Below are positions 37,086 to 47,420 of a stretch of DNA of 53,367 nucleotides, in pieces; position 1 is the stretch's first letter, and each line of letters begins with the position of its first letter. The DNA comes from Pseudomonadota bacterium. GTDB taxonomy: Bacteria; Pseudomonadota; Gammaproteobacteria; Burkholderiales; Methylophilaceae. A program made the translations under genes and the position numbers. The stretch lies in the NCBI GenBank assembly GCA_020053735.1, contig JAGVMP010000003.1, positions 1 to 53,367 of the forward strand, given 5' to 3'. The notes beneath the pieces are model-generated. The model did not search any database and was not told where the DNA came from. It saw only the letters and a program-made list of their open reading frames with translations.

Positions 37086-39278
37086 TTAAATCTTCTCTAG
37101 CTTGGCATATTCCATGGCCAGCGTTTTCAAGCCTTCTCGGCCAAAATTAATTTTAATCACCAAGTTGGCGGCGTTGCCTTCATAAGTCACCACCACACCT
37201 TCGCCAAATTTGGCATGGCGCACACCTTGGCCGATTTTAAACGGGTAACTGCTGTTATTCTGCGCAACTGGTTTGGCATAGCTTTCACTATAATTGTTGG
37301 CGGGTTTTGCCATCGGCTTGCTGTTAAGGCGCTTTAATAAACCTTCAGGTATTTCATCTAAAAAGCGTGAAGGAATACCATAGCGTACTTGCCCGTGTAG
37401 CATGCGGCTTTGTGCGTGGCTTAGATACAAACGTTGCCGCGCGCGCGTCACCGCCACATACATCAAGCGACGCTCTTCTTCTAGCCCACCTGTTTCTGAG
37501 AAACTTTGCTCATGCGGGCATAAACCTTCCTCTAATCCACTGATAAATACAGCTTTAAATTCCAGCCCTTTAGACGCATGTACCGTCATTAATTGCAACG
37601 CATCATAGCCTATTGTCGCTTGATGCTCACCTGCCTCAAGGCTGGTATGTGTTAAAAATTGTGTCATTAAATCTTGCCCAGAACTGGCATCGCTATCGCC
37701 ATCGACGTTGTTATGGTTACCAAAGGCTTGGTTAGTAAACGCCACCGCGGCAGTCACCAATTCTTCTAAGTTTTCAATGCGGTCTTCGCCTTCGCGCTCG
37801 TTTTGGTAATGCGCTTTTAAGCCAGAAAATGTGGTGGCAAGCTCTGCCACTTCGGTCAGCGTGATGCCATAGGCTTGGTTGGTCATTTCGCGGATTAAAT
37901 GCACAAAGCCTTCAATGCCCTTGCTACCCGCCTTGCCATTGCCTACCTTGTTGATTGCAGCTTGCCACAAGCTACAATCATTTTGGCGTGCGCCTTCCTG
38001 CAGTTGCTCGAGGCTACGCGCGCCGATGCCACGAGTGGGGAAATTAATCACGCGAAGTAACGCGGTATCATCGTTAGCATTGGCGATAAGGCGCATATAG
38101 GCCAGCGCATGTTTAATCTCGGCGCGTTCAAAAAAGCGTAAGCCGCCATACACGCGGTAAGGTAAATTAGCCGAAAATAGCGCGTGTTCCAGCACGCGTG
38201 ATTGCGCATTGCTGCGGTATAGCAGTGCCATATCCGCTAACGGTGTGCCTTCACTTTGCAGCATTTTTACTTCGTCTACAATAAATTGCGCTTCGTCATT
38301 ATCGTTGTAGGCTTCGTAAATACGCACAGGCTCACCTGCACCTGCCGAAGTCCATAAGTTTTTGCCTAAGCGATTATTGTTGTGGCTGATGATGGCGTTG
38401 GCAGCATCTAAAATATTGCTGTGGCTACGGTAATTTTCTTCTAACTTAACGATATTTTGTACGTTAAAATCTTTTTCAAAATCGCGCATATTGCCGACGC
38501 GCGCACCACGAAAGCCGTAGATGGATTGGTCATCATCGCCCACGGCAAATAGACAGTTTTCTTGACCTGCTAATAGTTTTAGCCATAAATATTGCAAGCG
38601 ATTGGTATCTTGAAACTCGTCAACTAAAATGTATCGAAATCTAGATTGATAATGCTCACGAATCCGCATATCACGCTGCAGTAACTCGTAGCAACGCAGC
38701 AGCAGCTCGGCAAAATCGGCCACACCTTCACGGTTGCATTGCTTGTCATATTCCTCATAAATTTCGCGCATTTTCTGGCTGTGTGCGTCATAAGCCTCTA
38801 CCTTGTCGGCGCGGATACCTTCCTCTTTGCAGCTATTGATATAGCCTTGCACTTGCTTGGGCACAAATTTTTCATCATCCACATTCATCAGTTTCATCAG
38901 GCGCTTAATACTGGATAACTGATCAGCGGTGTCAAGAATTTGGAAAGTGCTGGGCAGGCCAGCCTCACGATGATGTGCGCGCAATAAGCGGTTGCAAAGC
39001 CCGTGGAATGTGCCTACCCACATGCCACGCGTATTGATTGGTAACATTGCTGTAAGCCGCGTGAGCATTTCTTTAGCGGCTTTGTTGGTAAAGGTGACCG
39101 CCATTAAACCAAGCGGGGAGATCTGCTCTGTTTGAATCAGCCAAGCGATTCTAGTAGTGAGTACGCGGGTTTTACCACTGCCTGCACCTGCTAATATCAA
39201 CGCAGATTGATGCGGCAAAGTGACGGCTTCGAGTTGCTTATTGTTTAGGCCAGTGAGGATAGAGGATTCGTTTTGCAT
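37086..39278 (-). CDS. uvrD: DNA helicase II (UvrD)
   Basis: This 730-residue superfamily 1 3'-5' helicase acts in nucleotide-excision and mismatch repair. Motifs are Q-motif LNNKQLEAV, Walker A GAGSGKTRV, Walker B VDEFQDTN, motif III GDDDQSIYGFRGA, IV ENYRS, V LMTVHASKGLEF and VI RRLMYVAVTRAR. The C-terminal extension ending FKIGQGVRHAKFGEGVVVTYEG is the UvrD Tudor-like domain that contacts RNA polymerase/UvrB in characterised members. Length is normal. It is transcribed alone. Confidence 0.97.
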   Translation of the reverse strand: MQNESSILTGLNNKQLEAVTLPHQSALILAGAGSGKTRVLTTRIAWLIQTEQISPLGLMAVTFTNKAAKEMLTRLTAMLPINTRGMWVGTFHGLCNRLLRAHHREAGLPSTFQILDTADQLSSIKRLMKLMNVDDEKFVPKQVQGYINSCKEEGIRADKVEAYDAHSQKMREIYEEYDKQCNREGVADFAELLLRCYELLQRDMRIREHYQSRFRYILVDEFQDTNRLQYLWLKLLAGQENCLFAVGDDDQSIYGFRGARVGNMRDFEKDFNVQNIVKLEENYRSHSNILDAANAIISHNNNRLGKNLWTSAGAGEPVRIYEAYNDNDEAQFIVDEVKMLQSEGTPLADMALLYRSNAQSRVLEHALFSANLPYRVYGGLRFFERAEIKHALAYMRLIANANDDTALLRVINFPTRGIGARSLEQLQEGARQNDCSLWQAAINKVGNGKAGSKGIEGFVHLIREMTNQAYGITLTEVAELATTFSGLKAHYQNEREGEDRIENLEELVTAAVAFTNQAFGNHNNVDGDSDASSGQDLMTQFLTHTSLEAGEHQATIGYDALQLMTVHASKGLEFKAVFISGLEEGLCPHEQSFSETGGLEEERRLMYVAVTRARQRLYLSHAQSRMLHGQVRYGIPSRFLDEIPEGLLKRLNSKPMAKPANNYSESYAKPVAQNNSSYPFKIGQGVRHAKFGEGVVVTYEGNAANLVIKINFGREGLKTLAMEYAKLEKI

Positions 39279-39429
39279 GCTGATATTATCGCATGGCTTA
39301 GATGAAAAATTGGGTGAAATTGGCTAAAGCTTGCGATACAAAATGTTACAAAATCAACAGAAATTACTGGAACTAAGCGGTATTGAATAAGTCTGAACTT
39401 GCATGATGGCTAATTTGTTTTTAGCTATC

Positions 39430-39514
39430 TTTCCGCTTCTTTCCTCCCTGAGCGGAAGCCTTAGACGATGAGGCGTTTTGCCCCGATTTAATCCCCTTAA
39501 TCGGGGCTTTTTTT
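39430..39514 (+). ncRNA. Candidate small RNA with anti-SD-like loop
   Basis: Within the geneless 39279-39623 stretch three hairpins follow one another. The first, TTCCGCT/AGCGGAA (39431-39457), has a 13-nt loop TCTTTCCTCCCTG, complementary to Shine-Dalgarno sequences. The second is GCCT/AGGC (39458-39474). The third is an intrinsic terminator, GCCCCGATT/AATCGGGGC, plus a T-run (39480-39514). The layout resembles the betaproteobacterial toxic small RNA family as I recall it. I see no clear promoter, and the rest of the stretch shows nothing more. Confidence 0.5.
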
Positions 39515-39623
39515 AACTATTTTTACTGCTTTTTAATTTCTGCATCAATTTTCTAATCGACTTAAGCCAAAGTGTAAACAAATTGTAATTAGATGACAAG
39601 TACTTCGTGTGTGACTTCAACGC

Positions 39624-40322
39624 TTAGAGTTGCCAATTAATCGGGATTTGGCCTCGCTGAGTTAAGTACTTGTTTATTGTCGAGAATTGATGGTTACCAA
39701 AAAACCCGCGATGCGCTGATAGCGGTGATGGATGCACAGATTTCAGTACTAAATGCTTACTTTCATCAATAAACGCGCCTTTTTTCTGCGCATAACTGCC
39801 CCACAGCACAAACACCAAACCTTCGCGATGCGCATTTAATGCGGCAATGGCGGCATCTGTAAACGTTTCCCATCCTTTGCCTTGATGCGCACCTGCTTTT
39901 GCCTGCTCCACTGTTAGTGTGGCGTTGAGCAACAATACGCCTTGCTCTGCCCAAGCTGTCAAATCTCCATTTCGGCTCATTTTTATATTTAAATCAGTCG
40001 AAATTTCTTTAAATATATTCATTAAAGATGGCGGTAATGCAACACCGTTTGGCACAGAAAAACTTAAACCATGCGCCTGTGGTTGCCCATTATTATCTTG
40101 GCCGTGATAAGGGTCTTGCCCAATAATCACCACCCGCACTTGTTCAAAAGGCGTGTGATTAAACGCATTAAAAATTAATGGGCTAGGTGGAAAAATGACT
40201 TTACCAGCCGCTTTTTCCTCTTTCAGAAAATGACGCAATACCTGCATATAAGGCTTTTCAAGTTCATCACCTATGACTGCCAGCCATGATGGGTGAAGTT
40301 GACCGGGTTTTTGTTGGATCAT
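39624..40322 (-). CDS. ung: Uracil-DNA glycosylase
   Basis: This 232-residue family 1 enzyme removes uracil from DNA. The catalytic motif [11 protein letters not shown] (Asp), the Phe/Asn pocket [10 protein letters not shown] and the C-terminal [15 protein letters not shown] with the active His are all present. Length is full. The first 74 residues are nearly identical (four differences) to a fragment at 41008-41259, with ccdBA lying between. It complements dut (3.4 kb) in controlling uracil. Confidence 0.97.
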   Translation of the reverse strand: MIQQKPGQLHPSWLAVIGDELEKPYMQVLRHFLKEEKAAGKVIFPPSPLIFNAFNHTPFEQVRVVIIGQDPYHGQDNNGQPQAHGLSFSVPNGVALPPSLMNIFKEISTDLNIKMSRNGDLTAWAEQGVLLLNATLTVEQAKAGAHQGKGWETFTDAAIAALNAHREGLVFVLWGSYAQKKGAFIDESKHLVLKSVHPSPLSAHRGFFGNHQFSTINKYLTQRGQIPINWQL

Positions 40323-40374
40323 AAAGATAATTATAATCTACAGCGGTATCTGCAAAGCTTAAGTTTATAACTGA

Positions 40375-40692
40375 TCACACACCGCTGAGCAAGAAATCAA
40401 TGGCGGCAACAATATCATGCTGATATGCCGTCAATATTTCAATTTCTGCACCTAAATCACGTTTATGAATGCCTGCAAGTTGTGGCGTCATCATGCAATA
40501 GTTTTGCCCTTGCACGGCAAAAATTGGGGTGAGCTTGCTCATAGGGCTGTGTGCCATCGTCTCTACTTTGGTCAGTGGTACAACAACGCAGGTTTGCATG
40601 CTAGCGAGCAAATCGTTTTGAATATTAAGTAACAAGGGATAACGCGCTTGCGTGGCTTTATTTTTATTGTGATACACACTAAATTGCGCCAT
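40375..40692 (-). CDS. ccdB: CcdB-family toxin
   Basis: This 105-residue protein matches CcdB: MAQFSVYHNKN at the start, RYPLLLNIQNDLL, VVVPL and a C-terminus DIVAAIDFLLSGV corresponding to the F-plasmid end DIKNAINLMFWGI. CcdB poisons DNA gyrase by trapping its cleavage complex; the last residues carry this activity, and Gly before the final residue is conserved here. Its ATG overlaps the ccdA stop by one base (TAATG). It lies 52 bp downstream of the ung start in the same direction. Confidence 0.92.
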   Translation of the reverse strand: MAQFSVYHNKNKATQARYPLLLNIQNDLLASMQTCVVVPLTKVETMAHSPMSKLTPIFAVQGQNYCMMTPQLAGIHKRDLGAEIEILTAYQHDIVAAIDFLLSGV

Positions 40693-40946
40693 TAAAATGC
40701 CCGCAACGTGTCGCTAAACGTACCATTTGTATCCGCTTGTTGATTATAAGCATCTATAGCTTGTTGATTTTGCGCCAGCCATGCTTGTTGCTGCTTGGCT
40801 TTAACCAAATCTGCTAGCGTTTTTTCTAAAGTGGCAGATAAATTGATATTTAGCGCGCGCGCTTGATTGAGTAGATCACCATTAATACTCAAGTTTGTAG
40901 CGCGCTTAGGGGCTTCTGTGTCGTAACTAATTTGCATATTTATCAC
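40692..40946 (-). CDS. ccdA: CcdA-family antitoxin
   Basis: This 84-residue protein pairs with ccdB. The N-terminal ribbon-helix-helix part reads KRATNLSINGDLLNQARALN then NLSATLEKTL, and the disordered C-terminus (about 55-84, NQQAIDAYNQQADTNGTFSD) corresponds to the CcdB-neutralising tail. It should repress its own promoter. A second ATG three codons in is possible. It is the first gene of ccdAB and starts 61 bp from the truncated ung fragment. Confidence 0.92.
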   Translation of the reverse strand: MINMQISYDTEAPKRATNLSINGDLLNQARALNINLSATLEKTLADLVKAKQQQAWLAQNQQAIDAYNQQADTNGTFSDTLRAF

Positions 40947-41007
40947 CTCATGTAATGCGCAAACTATATGCGCATATTAAATGCGTGTCAAATAAATTCT
41001 GTGTTGT

Positions 41008-41259
41008 CTAGATTAGGCTTACTCTGCACTGGTCAGCGCCGTGATACGGGTCTTGCCCAATAATCACTACGCGCACTTTATCAAAAGGCGTGTGATTAAA
41101 CGCATTAAAAATCAATGGACTAGGCGGAAAAATCACTTTGCCAGCCGCTTTTTCCTCTTTTAGAAAATGCCGTAAGGCTTGCATATATGGCTTTTCGAGC
41201 TCATCGCCAATGACTGCCAGCCATGAGGGGTGAAGTTGACCGGGTTTTTGTTGACCCAT
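41008..41259 (-). pseudogene. Truncated second ung copy
   Basis: The 83-residue frame matches the first 74 residues of the full ung with four substitutions, then ends [14 protein letters not shown]. It keeps the catalytic Asp segment but lacks the rest of the enzyme, so it cannot be active. By eye about 25 of 216 bases differ between the copies, mostly at silent positions, and similarity continues a little upstream of the ATG. This points to two long-separated genes, not to a recent tandem duplication. Confidence 0.9.
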
Positions 41260-41292
41260 AAAAGTAATATCAATCTAGAGGGCTAATTGACA

Positions 41293-41700
41293 TTATTTTA
41301 AAGTGCAGTCTTCGACCTTTACCGCAAACTCACCAAGATATTGTCCAGAATTGTCATTAAAAACATATCCCATATCGACCACATCAACTAATGATTTTAA
41401 ATTGGGGTTCGTGCATATATTGTTTTTTTGAGTCTCATGGATTTTTGATAGTATTTTTTTTGGCAATTCATTCCTTTCTAAATCTAAAGTATTTCTATAT
41501 AAAAGAATAATTCTATTATTTTTGCTATGGGTGCATATTGTTGAATCTGCTGTTGTGATTTCATCCAACTTTTTAGGGAGATTAGAATTAAGTTGAGAAG
41601 AGAGGTAATTACATTCCTTGTAAGTTATTCTCTCTTCTGCTGAAATTGCATTAGCACTAATAAAGCATATTGCTAGCAATGCAATTGATGAGTTTTTCAT
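41293..41700 (-). CDS. Uncharacterised exported protein (135 aa)
   Basis: I do not recognise a family. From the ATG at 41700 it has a signal peptide (MKNSSIALLAICFISANAIS, cut near AEE) and a 112-residue mature part with four Cys (CNYLSSQ, TICTHS, NNICTNP, EDCTLK) that could form two disulfides in the periplasm. A GGG-type ribosome site lies about 11 nt upstream; the frame is open 14 codons further. The gene is more AT-rich than its neighbours and belongs to the accessory stretch between ung and groEL. Confidence 0.65.
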   Translation of the reverse strand: MKNSSIALLAICFISANAISAEERITYKECNYLSSQLNSNLPKKLDEITTADSTICTHSKNNRIILLYRNTLDLERNELPKKILSKIHETQKNNICTNPNLKSLVDVVDMGYVFNDNSGQYLGEFAVKVEDCTLK

Positions 41701-41763
41701 ATTTAATTTACCCTTTCGCAAAGAAGTTGAGTCAATCATCACAGCTCAACCTTGGCTTGCGCA

Positions 41764-42060
41764 CTATGGCAACTCAGACCGAAGAATATACTCTCCTTTC
41801 AGCACTTCATAGGCCACACCCTCTTCCCTTGGGGCATCAGACTTTGTTATTACCCAAACTTCAGTTTGGTTCGACTGCTTCGCTTTTTCCGAGTTTTGAG
41901 AGCGCCATTGAGGAATTGAGGACGCCAACAAATCTTCAGCAACTCTTGATATTTGAAACTCAACGCAGGTAATGCACCAAAAGTGTTTTCTATTTCCATG
42001 GTTGCGGGAGTCAAATTCAGCAGAGTTTTTACAGAGAGGGCAGGCTTGTGTTTGCTGCAT
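41764..42060 (-). CDS. Uncharacterised zinc-ribbon-like protein (98 aa)
   Basis: The N-terminus MQQTQACPLCKNSAEF and a second pair WCITCVEF (two CxxC motifs about 18 residues apart) suggest a zinc ribbon. The C-terminal half has no recognisable motif. I know no function. It is upstream of the exported 135-aa gene on the same strand, but 63 bp separate them from the ATG chosen there, so co-transcription is possible, not certain. Confidence 0.65.
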   Translation of the reverse strand: MQQTQACPLCKNSAEFDSRNHGNRKHFWCITCVEFQISRVAEDLLASSIPQWRSQNSEKAKQSNQTEVWVITKSDAPREEGVAYEVLKGEYILRSELP

Positions 42061-42141
42061 TTTAAACTCCTGATAAATATGTACTTCTAAGGTGGAAATA
42101 ACATCCTAATTGATAGGTTGCTTAACGTCAAATGGCAATAA

Positions 42142-42165
42142 AAAACCTCGCCGAGGCGAGGTTTT
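42142..42165 (-). terminator. Intrinsic terminator after groEL
   Basis: A perfect hairpin AAAACCTCGCC/GGCGAGGTTTT with flanking A/T runs lies about 80 bp past the groEL stop. It can also end transcripts from the other side. Confidence 0.75.
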
Positions 42166-42201
42166 AATACTACGGAGTAACAATGTTGAGCTTCGTGATT
42201 G

Positions 42202-42232
42202 CATCAACCCGCCGTGAGGCGGAAAGTTGATG
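42202..42232. repeat. Hairpin at the 3' end of the groEL message
   Basis: CATCAAC-CCGCC (42202-42213) pairs with GGCGG and GTTGATG (42218-42232) around a GTGA loop, with an AAA bulge. It lies 15 bp past the groEL stop, before the terminator, and may protect the mRNA end. Confidence 0.6.
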
Positions 42233-42246
42233 TAACATTAAAGAGC

Positions 42247-43911
<1,665 letters not shown>

Positions 43912-43956
43912 TTAAAATATGCTTAGATTAAGTCGAAATTATTCGATTTTTAACTA

Positions 43957-44244
43957 TTACTCAACAATCGCCATGATGTCTTCTTCGCGCATCACCAATA
44001 ACTCTTCACCATCTACTTTTACTGTTTGGCCTGCATATTTACCAAATAACACTTTGTCACCCACTTTGACATCTAATGCATTAATTTTGCCGCTGTCATC
44101 ACGTTTACCATTGCCCACTGCTTTTACTACACCTTGGTCTGGTTTTTCGGTTGCACTGTCTGGAATCACAATGCCAGATGCGGTTGTACGCTCTTCTTCT
44201 GAACGTTTTACAATCACGCGATCGTGTAATGGACGAATTTTCAT
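43957..44244 (-). CDS. groES: Co-chaperonin GroES
   Basis: This 95-residue heptameric lid of GroEL starts [18 protein letters not shown], has the mobile-loop region [18 protein letters not shown] and ends [16 protein letters not shown]. An AGGAGA ribosome site lies 6 nt before the ATG. It is the first gene of groES-groEL, under the heat-shock control region at 44330-44383. Confidence 0.99.
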   Translation of the reverse strand: MKIRPLHDRVIVKRSEEERTTASGIVIPDSATEKPDQGVVKAVGNGKRDDSGKINALDVKVGDKVLFGKYAGQTVKVDGEELLVMREEDIMAIVE

Positions 44245-44329
44245 ACTGAATCTCCTAATGGGTTACTATTACGTTTTAAAAAATTGTTGGATTAAAATTA
44301 AGCTTAAATTGCTTAGGCAATGCGCTATT

Positions 44330-44356
44330 TTAGCACTCTCGTACCTAGATTGCTAA
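44330..44356 (-). promoter_or_regulatory. CIRCE operator (HrcA site)
   Basis: TTAGCACTC, a 9-nt spacer and GATTGCTAA match the CIRCE inverted repeat TTAGCACTC-N9-GAGTGCTAA with one mismatch. It overlaps the likely transcription start of groES, so HrcA binding would block initiation. Confidence 0.85.
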
Positions 44357-44383
44357 ACTGGGGCTTGAATTAAATTTTTCAAG
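44354..44383 (-). promoter_or_regulatory. RpoH (sigma-32) type promoter of groES-groEL
   Basis: On the minus strand CTTGAAA (complement of 44377-44383), a 13-nt spacer, then CCCCAGTTTA (complement of 44354-44363) closely match the sigma-32 consensus CTTGAAA-N11-16-CCCCATNTA. CIRCE lies directly downstream, giving positive and negative heat control. Confidence 0.8.
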
Positions 44384-44400
44384 TGCAATATGTAAAAAAT

Positions 44401-44988
44401 ATGACGATAGATAATAGTAATTTACAAGGTAAAGCCGAGGCGGCTATTCAGCAAATTAACCTTGGTTATAATGCGCAGCAGGACAGGCTGCTATTAAAGG
44501 TGGGCTTGGCGGATAATTCAGAGCTATTGGTATGGCTGACTTATCGCATTACCAAGCAACTGTGGCAAATGTTGAACGGCGAAACGCACTTACCGACTGC
44601 AACTTCAATCAAAACTGAAACGCCACCGCAGCAAGCAGTGGCTTTATTTAAACAAGAGGCAGAAGCCAGTGAGACGCTGCAAAAAATGGACTTCGCAACC
44701 GAGTATCAACCGCGCGCTGAAGTTGTGAATGATGGCGCAATGCTGGCAATAAGTGTGGTACTTATTCATCATCCAAACAAGCCATCTAGTCTTGAAATGC
44801 CCTGTTTGGAGGGCATTACCGTGCGCATGAATTTAAACCAAGAGCTTGTTTTGGCGTTGTGTAATATGTTGCAGCTGTCGACCAAAGAGGCATCGTGGGA
44901 ACTGGGCACTGACTTAGCTACCGCAGTGCAAGCACAATCAAGCACTTTATTTGCCGAAAACCCTGAAGCAAAAAAGACACTGCATTGA
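44401..44988 (+). CDS. Conserved hypothetical protein divergent from groES
   Basis: I do not know a function for this 195-residue cytosolic protein (start MTIDNSNLQGKAEAAIQQIN). It lacks signal or membrane segments. The pattern GYNAQQDRLLLKVGLADNSE then LLVWLTYRITKQLWQMLN, and later ITVRMNLNQELVLALCNML, suggests a beta-rich, antiparallel fold. The ATG at 44401 is preferred to one six codons upstream, because the latter overlaps the RpoH -35 of groES. Its promoter must overlap the groES control region, so heat-dependent control is possible. An aldo/keto reductase follows 33 bp later. Confidence 0.75.
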   Translation: MTIDNSNLQGKAEAAIQQINLGYNAQQDRLLLKVGLADNSELLVWLTYRITKQLWQMLNGETHLPTATSIKTETPPQQAVALFKQEAEASETLQKMDFATEYQPRAEVVNDGAMLAISVVLIHHPNKPSSLEMPCLEGITVRMNLNQELVLALCNMLQLSTKEASWELGTDLATAVQAQSSTLFAENPEAKKTLH

Positions 44989-45021
44989 TGGGTATAGTGT
45001 AAAGATGAATACGGTGCAAAA

Positions 45022-46095
45022 ATGGACCTGATTCGGCTTGGCCAGTCTCATTTAAACGCACCTGATTTAATTGTATCTAAAATCTGTTTGGGCACCATGA
45101 CGTTTGGTGATCAAAACAACCAAGATGAAGCGCATCAACAGCTGGACTACGCCGTGGCGCAAGGGATTAATTTTATCGACACGGCTGAAATGTACCCAGT
45201 GCCGCCCAAGGCGGAAACTTACACCCGTACCGAAACCATCATTGGTCATTGGCTAAAAAACCAAGCACGCGACAAGCTGATTATTGGCAGCAAAATATCT
45301 GGACCACGTCGGGGCTTGGGCTGGATACGCAATAACGAATTCTCGCTGGACCGCGCAACTATTAGAAACGCTTTGCACGACTCACTCACGCGCTTGCAAA
45401 CCGACTACATCGATTTGTACCAAATTCATTGGCCAGAGCGTAATGTGCCGCTTTTTGGGCAATATCAGTTTGATGTGGCAAACGAAATCGATGTGAATGG
45501 TAATGAAAAGCAATGGATAAGCATTCAGAACCAGCTTGAAACACTGGCCGAGTTGATAAAAGAGGGGAAAATCAGGGCGATTGGTTTGAGTAACGAGCAA
45601 CCTTGGGGCGTGATGGAGTTTTTGCGACCTAGTAAACAGTATGGCTTGCCGCATATTACCACCTTACAAAATGCTTATAACCTACTTAATCGCAACATTG
45701 ATTTTGGTATGTCTGAGATTTGTTATCGCGAAAAGGTCAGTCTGCTGGCATATTCTCCACTGGCGTTTGGACATTTAAGTGGTAAGTATATTGCCAACCC
45801 ACAAGCTGTGGGTCGTGTGACCATGTTTAAAGGTTACGCACAACGTTACACCAAACCAAACGTCATATCGGCATGTCAGGCTTATGCCCAGCTTGCACAA
45901 ACGTGTGGGTTTTCGCCTACAGAGTTAGCATTAAGTTTTGTGTATCATCGGTGGTGCGTGGGTAGCACCATAATAGGCGCCACCAGCATGGCGCAATTGC
46001 AACAAAACATTGCTGCGTATCAAGTCAAATTGACGCCAGATATTTTGAAAGAAATTGACGCGATTCATTTGCGCTATACCAACCCCGCACCATAA
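45022..46095 (+). CDS. NADPH-dependent aldo/keto reductase (Tas-like)
   Basis: This 357-residue TIM-barrel oxidoreductase has the AKR pattern: GTMTFGDQNN, GINFIDTAEMYPVPPKAETY (catalytic Asp/Tyr), the Lys region LIIGSKISGPRR, DLYQIHWPERNVP (catalytic His) and the C-terminal cofactor segment IIGATSMAQLQQNI. The PVPP insertion after the Tyr is typical of the E. coli Tas group. The substrate is unknown. It may be cotranscribed with the upstream hypothetical gene. Confidence 0.9.
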   Translation: MDLIRLGQSHLNAPDLIVSKICLGTMTFGDQNNQDEAHQQLDYAVAQGINFIDTAEMYPVPPKAETYTRTETIIGHWLKNQARDKLIIGSKISGPRRGLGWIRNNEFSLDRATIRNALHDSLTRLQTDYIDLYQIHWPERNVPLFGQYQFDVANEIDVNGNEKQWISIQNQLETLAELIKEGKIRAIGLSNEQPWGVMEFLRPSKQYGLPHITTLQNAYNLLNRNIDFGMSEICYREKVSLLAYSPLAFGHLSGKYIANPQAVGRVTMFKGYAQRYTKPNVISACQAYAQLAQTCGFSPTELALSFVYHRWCVGSTIIGATSMAQLQQNIAAYQVKLTPDILKEIDAIHLRYTNPAP

Positions 46096-46137
46096 GCTGG
46101 TGTTCTTCAATGAGTGATAGATAGTGAATAGGATACG

Positions 46138-47331
46138 ATGACTCAGTATTTTAAAATTTTATGGCCGCAAATCTTATTGATTTTGCTACTGATATTACTG
46201 GGGACAATAACGCCTGCGCACTTGCAAGCAGCAGAAATTCTAACGATTGAAGATGCTTTAAATAAGTGCAAAGACACTTACCCCACACAGCTACAAGCCA
46301 AAAAAAGGTTAGCTTGCTTTGATAGTATTAGCACGCCAGCCATTGAGATAAAAGCTGATGCGATACCGACAGTAACCGATAAGACGCTAGCTAAGGGTGC
46401 AGCCGCGATTGCACCAACCACCAGCGCATCAGTCCCTGCCGATGCGCGTATTCCAGAAGCAAAAATTGCCATTAAAAAAACCAATGCAAACCTAAGTTAT
46501 CTAGAAAGAAAATGGCGTCTGACTTCAGAGGGTGATTGGGATATCAGCGATTTTGAGACTTATAAAGCTAACTATTTGCTGGTCACTAAGAACAGTAATG
46601 TAAACGACACACCTACTAGCCCGAGTAGACCGAATGCAGGCGATAGAAACTTAGATAGTAAAGATGTTAAATTTCAATTGAGTTTGAAATCCGAGATGCT
46701 CAACAATATTCCCTTAATTCGAGATCTGCCCTACGTCACTAGCTCTAGGCTCTGGGGTGCTTACACACAACAATCTTATTGGCAATTGTTTGATGCAGCG
46801 GCATCTCGACCACTGCGTGAAAATAACTACGAGCCTGAGATTATTTTATCATTGGGGATTGATAACGAGGTCGATGGCGTCAAAAAAGATTACATACCAC
46901 GTATGCTAAACTTGGGTGTCGTGCACCAATCAAATGGCCGCGATAATCCACTTTCACGTAGCTGGAATCGTGTCTATTTAGAAGGGGGCTTTGAGTTAAC
47001 TAATCGTATTTCATTACTGGTGCGCCCTTGGTGGCGTATCCCAGAAAATAAGGATGATGATGACAATCCTGATATTGAAAAATATATGGGCTATGGCGAT
47101 ATGACAGTAAGATGGGAAACAGAAAGCCGTGATACTGCAGTATCTTTATTAATGCGCAATAATTTACGCTCTGACAATAAAGGCTTTGCCCAAATTGATT
47201 TGCAACAGCGAGTATTTAATAATCCTTATCTTAAACTGCACTTTCTAGCATCTACTGGCTATGGTGAAACATTGCTAGATTACAACCGCTCACAAAATGT
47301 GCTGGGCTTAGGTATTTCGCTAGGAGAGTAA
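46138..47331 (+). CDS. pldA: Outer-membrane phospholipase A (PldA/OMPLA)
   Basis: This 397-residue protein has a signal peptide (to about residue 32), a 130-residue N-terminal extension and the OMPLA beta-barrel. The catalytic triad is visible in VVHQSNGRDNPLSRSWNRVY: His263, Ser265 and Asn277, with the same spacing as His142/Ser144/Asn156 in E. coli. The enzyme degrades phospholipids that reach the outer leaflet of the outer membrane. The extension, with Cys44 and Cys60, is longer than in E. coli (289 aa). A perfect palindrome follows its stop. Confidence 0.93.
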   Translation: MTQYFKILWPQILLILLLILLGTITPAHLQAAEILTIEDALNKCKDTYPTQLQAKKRLACFDSISTPAIEIKADAIPTVTDKTLAKGAAAIAPTTSASVPADARIPEAKIAIKKTNANLSYLERKWRLTSEGDWDISDFETYKANYLLVTKNSNVNDTPTSPSRPNAGDRNLDSKDVKFQLSLKSEMLNNIPLIRDLPYVTSSRLWGAYTQQSYWQLFDAAASRPLRENNYEPEIILSLGIDNEVDGVKKDYIPRMLNLGVVHQSNGRDNPLSRSWNRVYLEGGFELTNRISLLVRPWWRIPENKDDDDNPDIEKYMGYGDMTVRWETESRDTAVSLLMRNNLRSDNKGFAQIDLQQRVFNNPYLKLHFLASTGYGETLLDYNRSQNVLGLGISLGE

Positions 47332-47371
47332 GCTAAACAAGCTGATAAATAATAGGTATTTTTGACGAAAT

Positions 47372-47407
47372 AAATAAAAGGTGTTACTTTAGTAACACCT
47401 TTTATTT
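47372..47407. terminator. Perfect 17-bp palindrome: pldA terminator and/or toxin-antitoxin operator
   Basis: AAATAAAAGGTGTTACT and its exact complement flank a TT centre. It lies 40 bp past pldA and 13 bp before the antitoxin ATG, right before a GGA ribosome site. The hairpin plus T-rich arm suits a terminator; the palindrome also suits binding by a ribbon-helix-helix antitoxin. Confidence 0.65.
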
Positions 47408-47420
47408 TAAGGAAAATATC

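Noticed and set aside
41670..41972. Plus-strand ORF opposite the zinc-ribbon-like gene
   Set aside because: The minus frame has paired CxxC motifs and a plausible start, whereas the plus frame has no features.
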